DNA of 64,000 bases from Planctomycetales bacterium. GTDB taxonomy: Bacteria > Planctomycetota > Planctomycetia > Planctomycetales > Planctomycetaceae. Below, in pieces: positions 23,661-31,805 of this stretch; position 1 is the first letter of the stretch; every line of letters starts with the position of its first letter. The stretch lies in the NCBI GenBank assembly GCA_026400835.1, contig JAPLOA010000100.1, positions 1 through 64,000 on the forward strand, given 5' to 3'. The notes under the pieces were generated by a model. It saw only the letters and a list, made by a program, of their open reading frames with translations, was not told where the DNA came from and did not search any database. The position numbers and the translations under genes are program-made.

Positions 23661-24639
23661 GGGTGATTCTCTCCCGCCCGGACATGGTCAGGTAAACCAC
23701 AACCAGCAGCCAGAGCATCGAACCCACGACATATTTGATCGACGATGCGATCGGCAAGGGTGAAAAATATCCTTCCAGCATCGCCGCGACGAACAACATC
23801 CCGCCCGCGCCCAATGCCAACTGCAGAGCCTCCACGCCATGAAACTTCAGAGAATCACCGCGCGTGCGTTGTCCGGGCATCAGAATCCCCTGCGCCAGAA
23901 CCAGTCCTCCGGCGCCGGCGATTACGATGGCCGTCAGTTCGAAGGAACCGTGCGAGATGATAAAGCTAAAGAAGTTATCTGCGGTCGGATTGCCTTTTGC
24001 GAGGATCGCTCCCTTCAGGATTCCGATAATGATCCCGTTCGAGATCAGGACATAACACGTCCCAATGCCGACAAGAACACCCATGGCAAAAGCCTGAAAT
24101 GCAATACTCGTATTGTTGTTGATGTAATGGCCGAACATCCGCGTTCGTTCACTGGAGTAACGCGAGTCGCCTTCAACGTACAGCTCGTTCTCATAGCTCT
24201 TCAGGGCGTGCTCAATTGTTTCACGGCCAGCAATCAGTTCTGCCAGATCCGGGCGCGTGTAGCCAACCCACACTGAAGCGATCAATGGGATCAGAAACAA
24301 TGCTAACGCCAGAAAGAACGGCTTATACCGGCGTCTGAGCAGGCGCGGGAAGCCCACAGCAAAGAAATCCCAGACGGCTCGAACAGACTGCGGCGGAGAT
24401 CGATAAAGACAATTGTGTCCCTGCGCGACAAGGTCGTTCAGGTACTGTTCCAGTCTCGCACCCCACTCCCGTGATTGCACCAGAGAAAGGTCATAGCAGA
24501 TCGAACGATAAAGTCTGGAAAGCGTCGCAACGTCGCGATTTCCCCACTTTGACTGACGAGAATTCTTCATCCGCGAAACCAGCGTTTCAAATTCACGCCA
24601 GTCGTTGCGTCGATCCCGAATAAATCGCTCACGATTCAC
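23650..24639 (-). CDS. SpoIIM-like (DUF95) membrane protein
   Basis: 329 residues. An N-terminal cytoplasmic helical part of about 100 residues (FIRDRRNDWREFETLVSRM) precedes membrane segments with the stage II sporulation M/DUF95 pattern: a long loop with NNTSIAFQAFAMGVLVGIGT and HGSFELTAIVIAGAGGLVL. This is not a sporulation locus; free-standing SpoIIM homologues are routine neighbours of RDD and DUF4129 genes outside Firmicutes. Overlaps RDD by 11 bp on one side and the membrane protein gene on the other. Confidence 0.88.
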   Translation of the reverse strand: MNRERFIRDRRNDWREFETLVSRMKNSRQSKWGNRDVATLSRLYRSICYDLSLVQSREWGARLEQYLNDLVAQGHNCLYRSPPQSVRAVWDFFAVGFPRLLRRRYKPFFLALALFLIPLIASVWVGYTRPDLAELIAGRETIEHALKSYENELYVEGDSRYSSERTRMFGHYINNNTSIAFQAFAMGVLVGIGTCYVLISNGIIIGILKGAILAKGNPTADNFFSFIISHGSFELTAIVIAGAGGLVLAQGILMPGQRTRGDSLKFHGVEALQLALGAGGMLFVAAMLEGYFSPLPIASSIKYVVGSMLWLLVVVYLTMSGRERITHES

Positions 24640-25579
24640 GGCCGGGTTCTCCTGATGACAAACCAGCCAACTGTCGATTCTCTTCGTAGGAAGAATCGCG
24701 TTCCGACCTCTCCTTTTTCTTAGTCGTTCGGTCCATCAATGTCCCGGAATTCTTTGAGTTTCCTTTACTGCCGCTGGGGTCATCCGCAAATGTCTTGAGC
24801 ACTCTCAGGATGAATTGTGTGTGTCGAAATCCCTGGGTTCGAAAATAGGTGTGAGGATTTCGAGGATCGGGGGCGGGATCCTGATAGCCAAGTCGTTTTC
24901 GCAGGGCTTCGCTGAGTGGCCGGGCAATTTCTTCACGACGCGCATCAGAAATAATGCGATCGGATTCAAACAAGCGTTCGATAACTGCCAACGTTCTTTC
25001 GGGGACGCTGAACCGTCGAGGACATTCAGAACGCAGCAATGGCTCGATGTTCGCCGTGAGCCCTCCGGTGCGACTGATCCATTCTCGCCGTTCATCAATC
25101 ACCATCGTGTCGAAGACCAAATCACCCAGACGCTGCATGCGGCGAGTCATCAACATGGAGATCAGGCCGACGGTGTAGCAGAACGGAAGCATGTCGGCGG
25201 TTCGCAGAAAATTGCGGCCGATCGCACTTGTGACGTCGATCGGAGTTCCGTTCGTCCGCACGACGCGGAGTCCTGCCGATTTCTTTCCCGGTGTCTGGCC
25301 ATTCATCCATGACTCAAACAGACTGCCGTAAAACCAGTTCATCACGAAGCCGATGATCGACATGATCCCGGCCACGAAGTTTTCACTGGAGTCGGCGAAG
25401 ACACCAACCGCCGACAGCAGAATGCCGACACCCGCAAGGATGCCCAGCTTCAGCAGATTGTCGATCAGCCATGCCCAGGCTCGAGTTCCGGGTCCCGCAA
25501 TCACAAATTGAAAATCGACACCTTCCGGAGTCTCGACGACGACTCGTGTGTCCACTTTTCTTTTGTGGTTTTCGTTCAT
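24629..25579 (-). CDS. RDD family membrane protein
   Basis: 316 residues from ATG 25579 (MNENHKRKVDTRV); nine further residues upstream are possible. The RDD signature is visible: RAWAWLIDNLLKLGILAGVGILL for helix 1, a WMNGQTPGKKSAGLRVVRTNG motif, and GRNFLRTADMLPFCYTVGLISML for the last helices. A cytoplasmic tail of about 150 residues, rich in Arg/Glu, follows. It is the first gene of the seven-gene cluster; no promoter is obvious in the 600-bp region upstream. RDD proteins are proposed transporters or assembly factors; no substrate is suggested here. Confidence 0.88.
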   Translation of the reverse strand: MNENHKRKVDTRVVVETPEGVDFQFVIAGPGTRAWAWLIDNLLKLGILAGVGILLSAVGVFADSSENFVAGIMSIIGFVMNWFYGSLFESWMNGQTPGKKSAGLRVVRTNGTPIDVTSAIGRNFLRTADMLPFCYTVGLISMLMTRRMQRLGDLVFDTMVIDERREWISRTGGLTANIEPLLRSECPRRFSVPERTLAVIERLFESDRIISDARREEIARPLSEALRKRLGYQDPAPDPRNPHTYFRTQGFRHTQFILRVLKTFADDPSGSKGNSKNSGTLMDRTTKKKERSERDSSYEENRQLAGLSSGEPGRES

Positions 25580-26181
25580 GACCGAGATAAGAGAAGTTGA
25601 CGCCAATCGGCCGGAATGGGACGGAAGAGGCAGGCTGACGACGGGCTTAGGTCCACTTCCTGACTCTGCCCATCAGGAGACCTGACAATGGTTGGCAACG
25701 ATGACAGAAACCCAGTGTTAATGCAAGCCGACCCACCGGTGAACGATGATTGTTGAGTGCAATCATGGATTTCAGCAGGTCCTTTACCGAGGTCCTTTAC
25801 CGGACGCAATGAAGTGAGGAACAAAGCGATACCCAATGGGACGTTTTCTCGTGATGACAGGATCTGTCTGCAGAATGATTTTTTCGATGCCTTCGATGGA
25901 AGCTGTTGATTTATTGTTCGGACTGCATAGATTGAGGCTGAGTGTTCGCGGGACTTGTCACTCAGAACAGTATTTCGATCTGCGCCTTATACAGAATCAT
26001 GTTAACCCGCAGCGACACAGAGGCAGGAGCTGGAGAACTTCGCTCTCGTTTTTTGTTTTGAAGGCTGAGTGTCGGACTTGTCTGCGGTACACTCACGTGG
26101 AATCAGCTCCGTTGGCAACGCGTGTCACGCTCTCAACTTTCGGCCTGACTTCACGGTTCCAGGAAGAGCTTCGAGGAAAAA
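25580..26181. other. Long intergenic region between divergent operons
   Basis: About 600 bp between the RDD gene (minus) and the thioredoxin-like gene (plus), presumably with both promoters. A 14-bp tandem duplication (AGGTCCTTTACCG twice, about 25778-25805) is the only structure seen. A plus-strand frame at 25836-26327 was rejected as non-coding. Confidence 0.4.
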
Positions 26182-27264
26182 ATGATGAGATCTTTTCAGG
26201 TGGCGAGTTTCTTCCTGATGGTTGTGACAGTTCTGTTCTGCGCGGGCTCAAAGCGAGCCCTTGCGCAGGCTGTGGACGCAGAGCCAATGATTCCACAGAA
26301 CCTTCTGAAACTTGTTCACACGCCTGAGGTACAGAAAGAACTGGGGCTGGAAGGCGATGCGAGGCTGCTGGAGGTGCTTCGAGAAATTGATCGCGTTTGG
26401 TGGCCATCGCGAATTCTGCCTGAACAGAAACAAACTGAGACGACTCGGGAACTCGAAAAACGCCTGCTCGATGCGCTGAGTAAAATTCTGTCACCGGCGA
26501 AGATCCGACGATTGCGCGAACTGGAAACGCAATCACAGGGAACTCGAGCATTACTCCGCGCTGACGTTGTCGAGGCTGTTGGTCTCGACGCCAGGGCACA
26601 GCAAACCATCAGAGCCGCGTTCCTCGAAACAGACTCGCTGGCGAGACAGTTGAACGAGAAACGCGGCGGCGACGCAGATCTGGAGAAACAGCTTCGAGAA
26701 GCCCGCGACAAGGAGTTGAGTCTGCTCAATGGCCTGCTGACCACAGCAAAGCGGCAAGAGTTCGGGAAGCTAATTGGTGAACCGTTCAGCATGGCGAGTT
26801 TAAAGCGTATCTACCCATTGGCTCCGGAACTGATTGATTCCGAAGAGTGGACGGGAACTGCACGCACATCGTTGGAATCAGAACGAGGGAAAGTTGTCCT
26901 CGTTCATTTCTATGCGTTCCAGTGCCACAACTGTGTCGCCAACTTCAAGCATTACAATCGATGGCACGAGACCCTTTCGAAGAAAGGCGTCACAGTCATT
27001 GGGATTCAGACACCTGAGACCAGTGCAGAACGTGACTCGCAGCTTGTGCAAAAGGCGGCGAAAGAACAGGGGTTCAGATTTCCGGTGTTGATCGACCTGA
27101 AGAGCTCCAATTGGGACGCGTGGGGAAACACCATGTGGCCCACAGTCTACGTCATCGACAAGAATGGATATATTCGCTCCTGGTGGCAGGGGGAACTGAA
27201 TTGGCAGGGAGCAACAGGAGACCAGACCATTGAAACACTGGTGGATGAACTGCTGATGGAATAG
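26182..27264 (+). CDS. Secreted TlpA/redoxin-type thioredoxin-fold protein
   Basis: 360 residues with a signal peptide (SFFLMVVTVLFCAGSKRALAQA). The first 200 residues are helical and contain CpxP-like spacing (VQKELGLEGDARLLEVLREI and the VGLDARAQQTIRAAF block). The C-terminal half is a thioredoxin fold: VVLVHFYAFQCHNCVANF with active-site CHNC, then a cis-Pro region MWPTVYVIDKNGYIRSWWQG. It should act in the periplasm in disulfide or peroxide chemistry; CHNC is unlike the CPxC of canonical TlpA. A flavodoxin gene starts 62 bp downstream. SD-like GAGG precedes the double ATG. Confidence 0.85.
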   Translation: MMRSFQVASFFLMVVTVLFCAGSKRALAQAVDAEPMIPQNLLKLVHTPEVQKELGLEGDARLLEVLREIDRVWWPSRILPEQKQTETTRELEKRLLDALSKILSPAKIRRLRELETQSQGTRALLRADVVEAVGLDARAQQTIRAAFLETDSLARQLNEKRGGDADLEKQLREARDKELSLLNGLLTTAKRQEFGKLIGEPFSMASLKRIYPLAPELIDSEEWTGTARTSLESERGKVVLVHFYAFQCHNCVANFKHYNRWHETLSKKGVTVIGIQTPETSAERDSQLVQKAAKEQGFRFPVLIDLKSSNWDAWGNTMWPTVYVIDKNGYIRSWWQGELNWQGATGDQTIETLVDELLME

Positions 27265-27314
27265 TTTTACGGGATGTGGCTTGTTCCTGTTGCTGCTGTC
27301 GTCGGCGTTATTAA

Positions 27315-27321
27315 AAGGAGG
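27315..27321 (+). promoter_or_regulatory. Strong Shine-Dalgarno site of the flavodoxin gene
   Basis: AAGGAGG with 5-nt spacing to ATG 27327. It decides the start against the in-frame GTG at 27321, which lies inside the site. Few genes in this window have such a complete site. Confidence 0.75.
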
Positions 27322-27326
27322 TGACT

Positions 27327-27806
27327 ATGACAGAGTCGCAGTCGATCAGGATCATTTGCACATCGGTGCATCACAATAACACGGGCAGAGTTGCTGACAC
27401 TCTGGCAGAAGCCCTGCACGCGAGTGTGCATTCTCCGGAGGAAGCCAAAACTCTCGAGGTGTCCGAATCGGACTTGTTGGGCTTTGGCTCGGGCATCTAT
27501 TTTGGTCGCCATCATCAATCATTGTTGCAGTTGGTCGATTCGTGGCCAGCTCGTCCCTGCCGAGTCTTCATTTTTTCCACGGCTGGGCTCCCCTTTCTTC
27601 GCTGGTTTCAGCACAGTGCATTGCGAAGAAGGCTTGTTCGACGTGGCTTTGAAGTGGTAGGGGAATTCTGTTGCCGCGGATGGGATACCGTAGGCCCGCT
27701 GTGGTTCATGGGAGGGATCAATGACAGGCACCCGAACGCGAAAGACTTTGCAAGTGCTCGAACATTCGCGTTAAGGATCAAAGACGCGTTTCGAAAAGGT
27801 CACTGA
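27327..27806 (+). CDS. Flavodoxin family protein
   Basis: 159 residues from ATG 27327. The FMN phosphate-binding loop is seen near the start (TSVHHNNTGRVADTLAEAL), and the second flavodoxin block is GFGSGIYFGRHHQSLLQLVDSW. The third region (RVFIFSTAGLPFLRWFQHSALRRRL) and GEFCCRGWDTVGPLWFMGGINDRHPNAKD match the long-tailed flavodoxin group found in anaerobes and planctomycetes. Its partner reductase is not in the window. It may receive electrons for the upstream thiol protein, but that is inference. Confidence 0.85.
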   Translation: MTESQSIRIICTSVHHNNTGRVADTLAEALHASVHSPEEAKTLEVSESDLLGFGSGIYFGRHHQSLLQLVDSWPARPCRVFIFSTAGLPFLRWFQHSALRRRLVRRGFEVVGEFCCRGWDTVGPLWFMGGINDRHPNAKDFASARTFALRIKDAFRKGH

Positions 27807-27909
27807 GCATCTCTGGTCTGAGATACAAATCGTTGACTCATTTCATCAATCTGAATCTGTACTCGTCGAAAACGAGTACGCAGCCAACGTTCAGATCTTA
27901 AAACCATCG

Positions 27910-29541
27910 CTATTGAACCAACTCCGGAAAGACCGCGTCTGTCGTATCAATGAGTCGTGCCATGGTGACTCCGTCGCGCGAACTTTCTGCGATGATTTTT
28001 GCTCCAGCAGGCACGGCACGCAGGGATGATCGTAAATCGGCCAGACGATGAATCAACAACAGCAGTCCGCGTTGTCGAGCAGGATCGTATTCCCACGGCA
28101 CCAGTTTGATACCTCGCTGCTGGACGACGGGGACCAACGATTCAAGATCACTCAACTGAAACTGATGACTGACGGGGGCAACATACACGACGCTGTTTTC
28201 AGGAACTTGATTCCAGAACTCTGAATTCAGAGCGTCGGACCAATATCCGGCTTCCATCCCCAGTTTGTCGGCGCCTCGATTTCCGCCAGACAATGGACCG
28301 TATTGAGAAATCGCGAGTGGCTGCATCGTCCAATAAAGAGGTACGCCGCCGACAAGAATTCCAACGAACACCTTGCGGCCGACATTGCGTGCACCACCTG
28401 AGGTTGGAGCTGTTGGATTGGTTGCTGGGCGTCCATCCATCCACAAACTGAATCCTCGAGCCGCCAGCATCGCCAGCGGCGGCATCACGATCAGGAAGAG
28501 TCGAGTGCCATCGTAAACAGGGACACCCGGAACGGCGAAGACCGTGAGTGGCATCAACACGAACAGCAGCAGCAGTTTCTCCGTCGAATCAAGTGCCGCA
28601 CGAAAACTGCGCAGGATCAATCCCGATAATGTCCAGACTGGCAACGTGATCAGGGTTGTGATGAACGGAAAATGCCACGGTACTTCCTTGTCGGAAAACC
28701 GCTGACCAAGATACCAGCAATAAAGAGTTTGTCGCCCCGTCGTTCGACCCAGATAGGTCATGACATTCTTGACAGGATCCAGCCAAAGCCATGGCCATCC
28801 GACAAAGAAGATGATGGCTCCGAGAACTCCAAATACTGCTAATGGTCGAATCGACTTCCAGCGAAACTGTACGACAGACCAAAGAAACAGCAGCACGGGA
28901 AGAAAGATGCCCTGCACTTTCGTCAGCAGCAACAAGCCCCATAAGACTCCACTGACAGCGGCCTGCAGCGTTGTGGGCGCGGTCGGACGAATCCACCAGG
29001 TGAGCAGCGGAATCATCGCAGCGACCCACGCCAGATTTGTACACGACTCCAGGGCTGCTAATCTTGCATGGCCCATCAGATGAGGCATGCCGGTTAACAT
29101 CGCGGCGACCAGCAGCCCCGTCGTCAGGCCATATCTCCGACGAGAGAACTCCGACAGCAGCAAGACCATCAGGCCAAAGGCCACGCTGGACCCAAGTCTT
29201 GCCGCAGGGACATTGTAAATGGTTGACTCAGAGCCTGTAATGAACGTTGAAGTCAGGCCATGTGATGCTCCCAGAATAAACCGTCCCAGTGGGGGATGAT
29301 CGGGAAGATATCGCGAGGTTCCAAAGACTTTACGAGCAACATCGGGGGTGAACAGCAGAGGTCCGTGTTGAGTAAACGCATCTGTCAGATAGACGCCCTG
29401 ATCAATATTGAAAGATTCGTCCAGAGTCAGGCCGGGGCCAACCGGAAGACTGGAATCCACCAGACCATGGTTCACCATCGACGCCGCAAGCAGAAATGCG
29501 ACGAAAGAGAGGCCAGCCAGAATTGGTGAACAGCGAAACAT
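27910..29541 (-). CDS. GT39/ArnT-like membrane glycosyltransferase
   Basis: 543 residues. After the first membrane helix, an acidic first loop (GLTLDESFNIDQG) supplies the Asp/Glu pair expected of polyprenyl-phosphate-dependent GT-C enzymes. Ten or more hydrophobic segments follow (TGLLVAAMLTGMP, GLLLLTKVQGIFLPVLLFLW, AIIFFVGWPWLWLDP). The C-terminal 150 residues form a soluble extracytoplasmic domain. The product should transfer a sugar from a lipid carrier to protein or lipid; acceptor unknown. A terminator hairpin 35 bp upstream of the start separates it from the lipoprotein gene. Confidence 0.82.
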   Translation of the reverse strand: MFRCSPILAGLSFVAFLLAASMVNHGLVDSSLPVGPGLTLDESFNIDQGVYLTDAFTQHGPLLFTPDVARKVFGTSRYLPDHPPLGRFILGASHGLTSTFITGSESTIYNVPAARLGSSVAFGLMVLLLSEFSRRRYGLTTGLLVAAMLTGMPHLMGHARLAALESCTNLAWVAAMIPLLTWWIRPTAPTTLQAAVSGVLWGLLLLTKVQGIFLPVLLFLWSVVQFRWKSIRPLAVFGVLGAIIFFVGWPWLWLDPVKNVMTYLGRTTGRQTLYCWYLGQRFSDKEVPWHFPFITTLITLPVWTLSGLILRSFRAALDSTEKLLLLFVLMPLTVFAVPGVPVYDGTRLFLIVMPPLAMLAARGFSLWMDGRPATNPTAPTSGGARNVGRKVFVGILVGGVPLYWTMQPLAISQYGPLSGGNRGADKLGMEAGYWSDALNSEFWNQVPENSVVYVAPVSHQFQLSDLESLVPVVQQRGIKLVPWEYDPARQRGLLLLIHRLADLRSSLRAVPAGAKIIAESSRDGVTMARLIDTTDAVFPELVQ

Positions 29542-29575
29542 GACTCACGATCGTTTGCGGAAAGTCGATACCATG

Positions 29576-29610
29576 AAAAAGGGCGTTCCCTGAGGAACGC
29601 CCTTTATTTC
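29576..29610 (-). terminator. Rho-independent terminator of the lipoprotein gene
   Basis: 12-bp perfect stem AAAGGGCGTTCC/GGAACGCCCTTT with CTGA loop (29578-29605). On the minus strand it is followed by TTTTTC, so it fits the end of the lipoprotein transcript. Confidence 0.85.
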
Positions 29611-29660
29611 TGTCAGTAGGCATTAATCGAAGTGCATTGTCAAATGCACCTGACCGCCAA

Positions 29661-30044
29661 CTACTTCGCTTCTGGAGCCGGAGCCGCGCCTTCAGCGGCT
29701 GGTGCTTCGGCAGCAGGAGCCTCGGCTGCTGGTGCAGCACCTTCAGCCGCTGGAGTTTCCGCGGCGGGAGCAGCGCCTTCTGCAGCCGGTGCAGCACCTT
29801 CAGCAGGTGCGGCTGCTGGAGTTTCGGCCGCAGGAGCAGCACCTTCAGCGGCTGGAGCTGCATCGTGAGAATGACCGTCTTTTTCGTCGTGAGAATGAGG
29901 AGCTTCCGCTCCGCCGGCAACGCCAGAACCAGCTGCAGCAGCGCCACCACCAGCTCCGGTTGTGCTCTCATTCGCGGTACATCCCAAAGTGAAAGTCACG
30001 CCTGCCAACAGCACGAGCGTGCTCAATGATTTAACGAATTTCAT
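29661..30044 (-). CDS. Small Ala/Pro/Glu-rich lipoprotein with His-Asp motifs
   Basis: 127 residues, unknown family. Signal peptide with lipobox (FTLGC, cleavage before C22) places it on the membrane. A Gly/Ala-rich linker leads to two histidine-aspartate clusters (HSHDEKDGHSHD), a possible metal-binding site. The rest is a low-complexity tail of repeated AAPAAEG/ETPAAE units. Repeat tracts like this expand and contract easily. It has its own terminator (29576-29610). No clear promoter was picked. Confidence 0.72.
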   Translation of the reverse strand: MKFVKSLSTLVLLAGVTFTLGCTANESTTGAGGGAAAAGSGVAGGAEAPHSHDEKDGHSHDAAPAAEGAAPAAETPAAAPAEGAAPAAEGAAPAAETPAAEGAAPAAEAPAAEAPAAEGAAPAPEAK

Positions 30045-30287
30045 GTCCCCCAGCCTTTCACAAAAAACACTTCAATTGATGTCGCGACCCGGAAACCGCA
30101 GGAAACTACGATTAAGCGACGCTATAACGCTACGAAAACACGGCGTGAAATCAATCTTTCGGAATAGCGAAATCGTGGAAGTTTCGTTTTTGGGGCTTTC
30201 TTGAGCCCTTGCAGCCAATTGAGATTGCGTAAGATCGGTCGAATTGCCAGGAATTAACGACGGAAAATACTGCCCAAAGCAGCCGCC

Positions 30288-31682
30288 ATGGATGACCAAA
30301 TCCCCGAATCTCTAGATCTTTCGCAATCGGAAGCCAACGCTCCGGGCGGAGCATTAGTGCCGCGCGAAAAAGTTCGGAAGTTCCCGACCACGCCCGGTGT
30401 CTACCTGATGAAGGACTCTCAGGGCTGCGTTATTTACGTGGGAAAAGCAATCAATTTGCGGAGTCGGGCAGGCAGCTACTTCACTCGAGCGGCCGAGATT
30501 GAACAGCGTACGGCCGAACTGGTGTTGCAGATTGCGGACATCGATTACATCGATGCCGAAAGTGAAGTGGACGCCCTGCTCATGGAAGCGCGGCTGATCA
30601 AAGATATCCAGCCGAAGTTCAATACACAGTTGAAGGATGGCAAGACCTTTCCTTATCTGCAGATCACGACGCGTGAGGATTTCCCGCGTGTCGAGTTTAC
30701 TCGGCAACCCGAAACATCCGGGGTCAAACTTTATGGCCCGTTTCTGAACTCCGCTCAGCTTCGCGGAGCGATCGCGATCCTGCAGAAGATTTTTCGGTTC
30801 CGTACATGTACCCTGGATATCGATGAGCATGACGAACGCTGGCGGTGGTTTCGTCCGTGTCTTTTGGCCAGCATCAATCAGTGCACCGCTCCCTGCAATC
30901 AGCGGATCAGCAAAGAGGATTATCGTGAAGACATTCGTCGGTTGAAAATCTTCCTGGACGGAGGCAAAGCCAGTCTTGTGAAGGAAATGGAAGCCTCCAT
31001 GCTGCAGGCATCAAAGGAACTGAAGTTTGAGAAGGCCGCTCGGATTCGAGATGAGATCAAGTCGTTGAAAGATCTCAGCCTGCGAGGAAACCTGGAGAGT
31101 CATGCGCAGCCGGAAGTTTTCTATATTGATCCTCAAAAAGGTTTGGCCGGACTGAAGAAGGTTCTGAAACTGGACCAGATTCCTCGACGAATCGAAGGCG
31201 TGGATATCGCTCATATTCAGGGAAAGGATACGGTCGCCAGTCTTGTTCAGTTTATTGACGGATTACCATTCAAGCCGGGATACAAGAAATTTCAGATTCA
31301 GTCCGTCGAAGGTGTCGACGACTTTGCGTCAATGCGCGAGGTGATTACTCGACGATTTCGCCGGCTGGTGCAGGAGGATGAGGCGTTTCCAGACCTGTTA
31401 TTGATCGACGGCGGTAAGGGGCAGTTGAATGCCGTGATGGAGACATTTCAGGTGCTGGGAATTAAGCCACCGACAACAATTTCGCTCGCCAAGAAGGAAG
31501 AGGAGATCTTTGTCCCGGGGCAGTCGGAATCGATTCGTTTAAGCCGCCATTCGTTCAGCCTGCGCCTGCTGCAATACGTTCGCGACGAAGCCCACCGGTT
31601 TGCTCAGAACTATCATCATCTGCTGCGCCGCAAGTCGACGTTTGAGGATAATCGCAAGGGGCCGCGGAAGAAGAAATCTTAG
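30288..31682 (+). CDS. uvrC: Excinuclease ABC subunit C, lacking the C-terminal HhH region
   Basis: 464 residues; UvrC is normally near 600. Present: GIY-YIG endonuclease (GVYLMKD, CVIYVGKAINLRSR), the four-cysteine group expected for the Fe-S motif (RTCTL, RPC, NQCTAPC), the UVR helical pair (AARIRDEIKSLKDL), and the RNase-H-like domain with its acidic residues and histidine (GVDIAHIQG, LLIDGGKGQ, RDEAHRFA). The protein ends just after the RNase-H-like domain in a basic tail (RKGPRKKKS), with no helix-hairpin-helix DNA-binding region. It may incise with altered affinity. No frameshifted HhH is visible downstream; the next gene follows at once. Confidence 0.9.
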   Translation: MDDQIPESLDLSQSEANAPGGALVPREKVRKFPTTPGVYLMKDSQGCVIYVGKAINLRSRAGSYFTRAAEIEQRTAELVLQIADIDYIDAESEVDALLMEARLIKDIQPKFNTQLKDGKTFPYLQITTREDFPRVEFTRQPETSGVKLYGPFLNSAQLRGAIAILQKIFRFRTCTLDIDEHDERWRWFRPCLLASINQCTAPCNQRISKEDYREDIRRLKIFLDGGKASLVKEMEASMLQASKELKFEKAARIRDEIKSLKDLSLRGNLESHAQPEVFYIDPQKGLAGLKKVLKLDQIPRRIEGVDIAHIQGKDTVASLVQFIDGLPFKPGYKKFQIQSVEGVDDFASMREVITRRFRRLVQEDEAFPDLLLIDGGKGQLNAVMETFQVLGIKPPTTISLAKKEEEIFVPGQSESIRLSRHSFSLRLLQYVRDEAHRFAQNYHHLLRRKSTFEDNRKGPRKKKS

Positions 31683-31805
31683 CCCTGAAGTTTAATGCGG
31701 TCGAAGTTTTTCACTTGCAGATCGTCCGGCATGATTTTGAGATGAACCTGGACTTTGCCATCATTCAGTTTGAAAGTCTTCGCAAAAAGCGGTATCAAGC
31801 CGATC

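Noticed and set aside
23650-24639. SpoIIM homologue as a sign of sporulation
   Set aside because: Family is widespread outside spore formers and sits in the MoxR cluster here; no other sporulation genes.
25836-26327. Plus-strand frame of 163 codons before the thioredoxin-like gene
   Set aside because: Overlaps a firm gene in another frame, no motif, unnatural composition.
29402-29971. Minus-strand frame rich in Leu/Gln/Lys repeats
   Set aside because: Frame-shifted reading of the Ala/Pro-rich lipoprotein tract, spanning its terminator.
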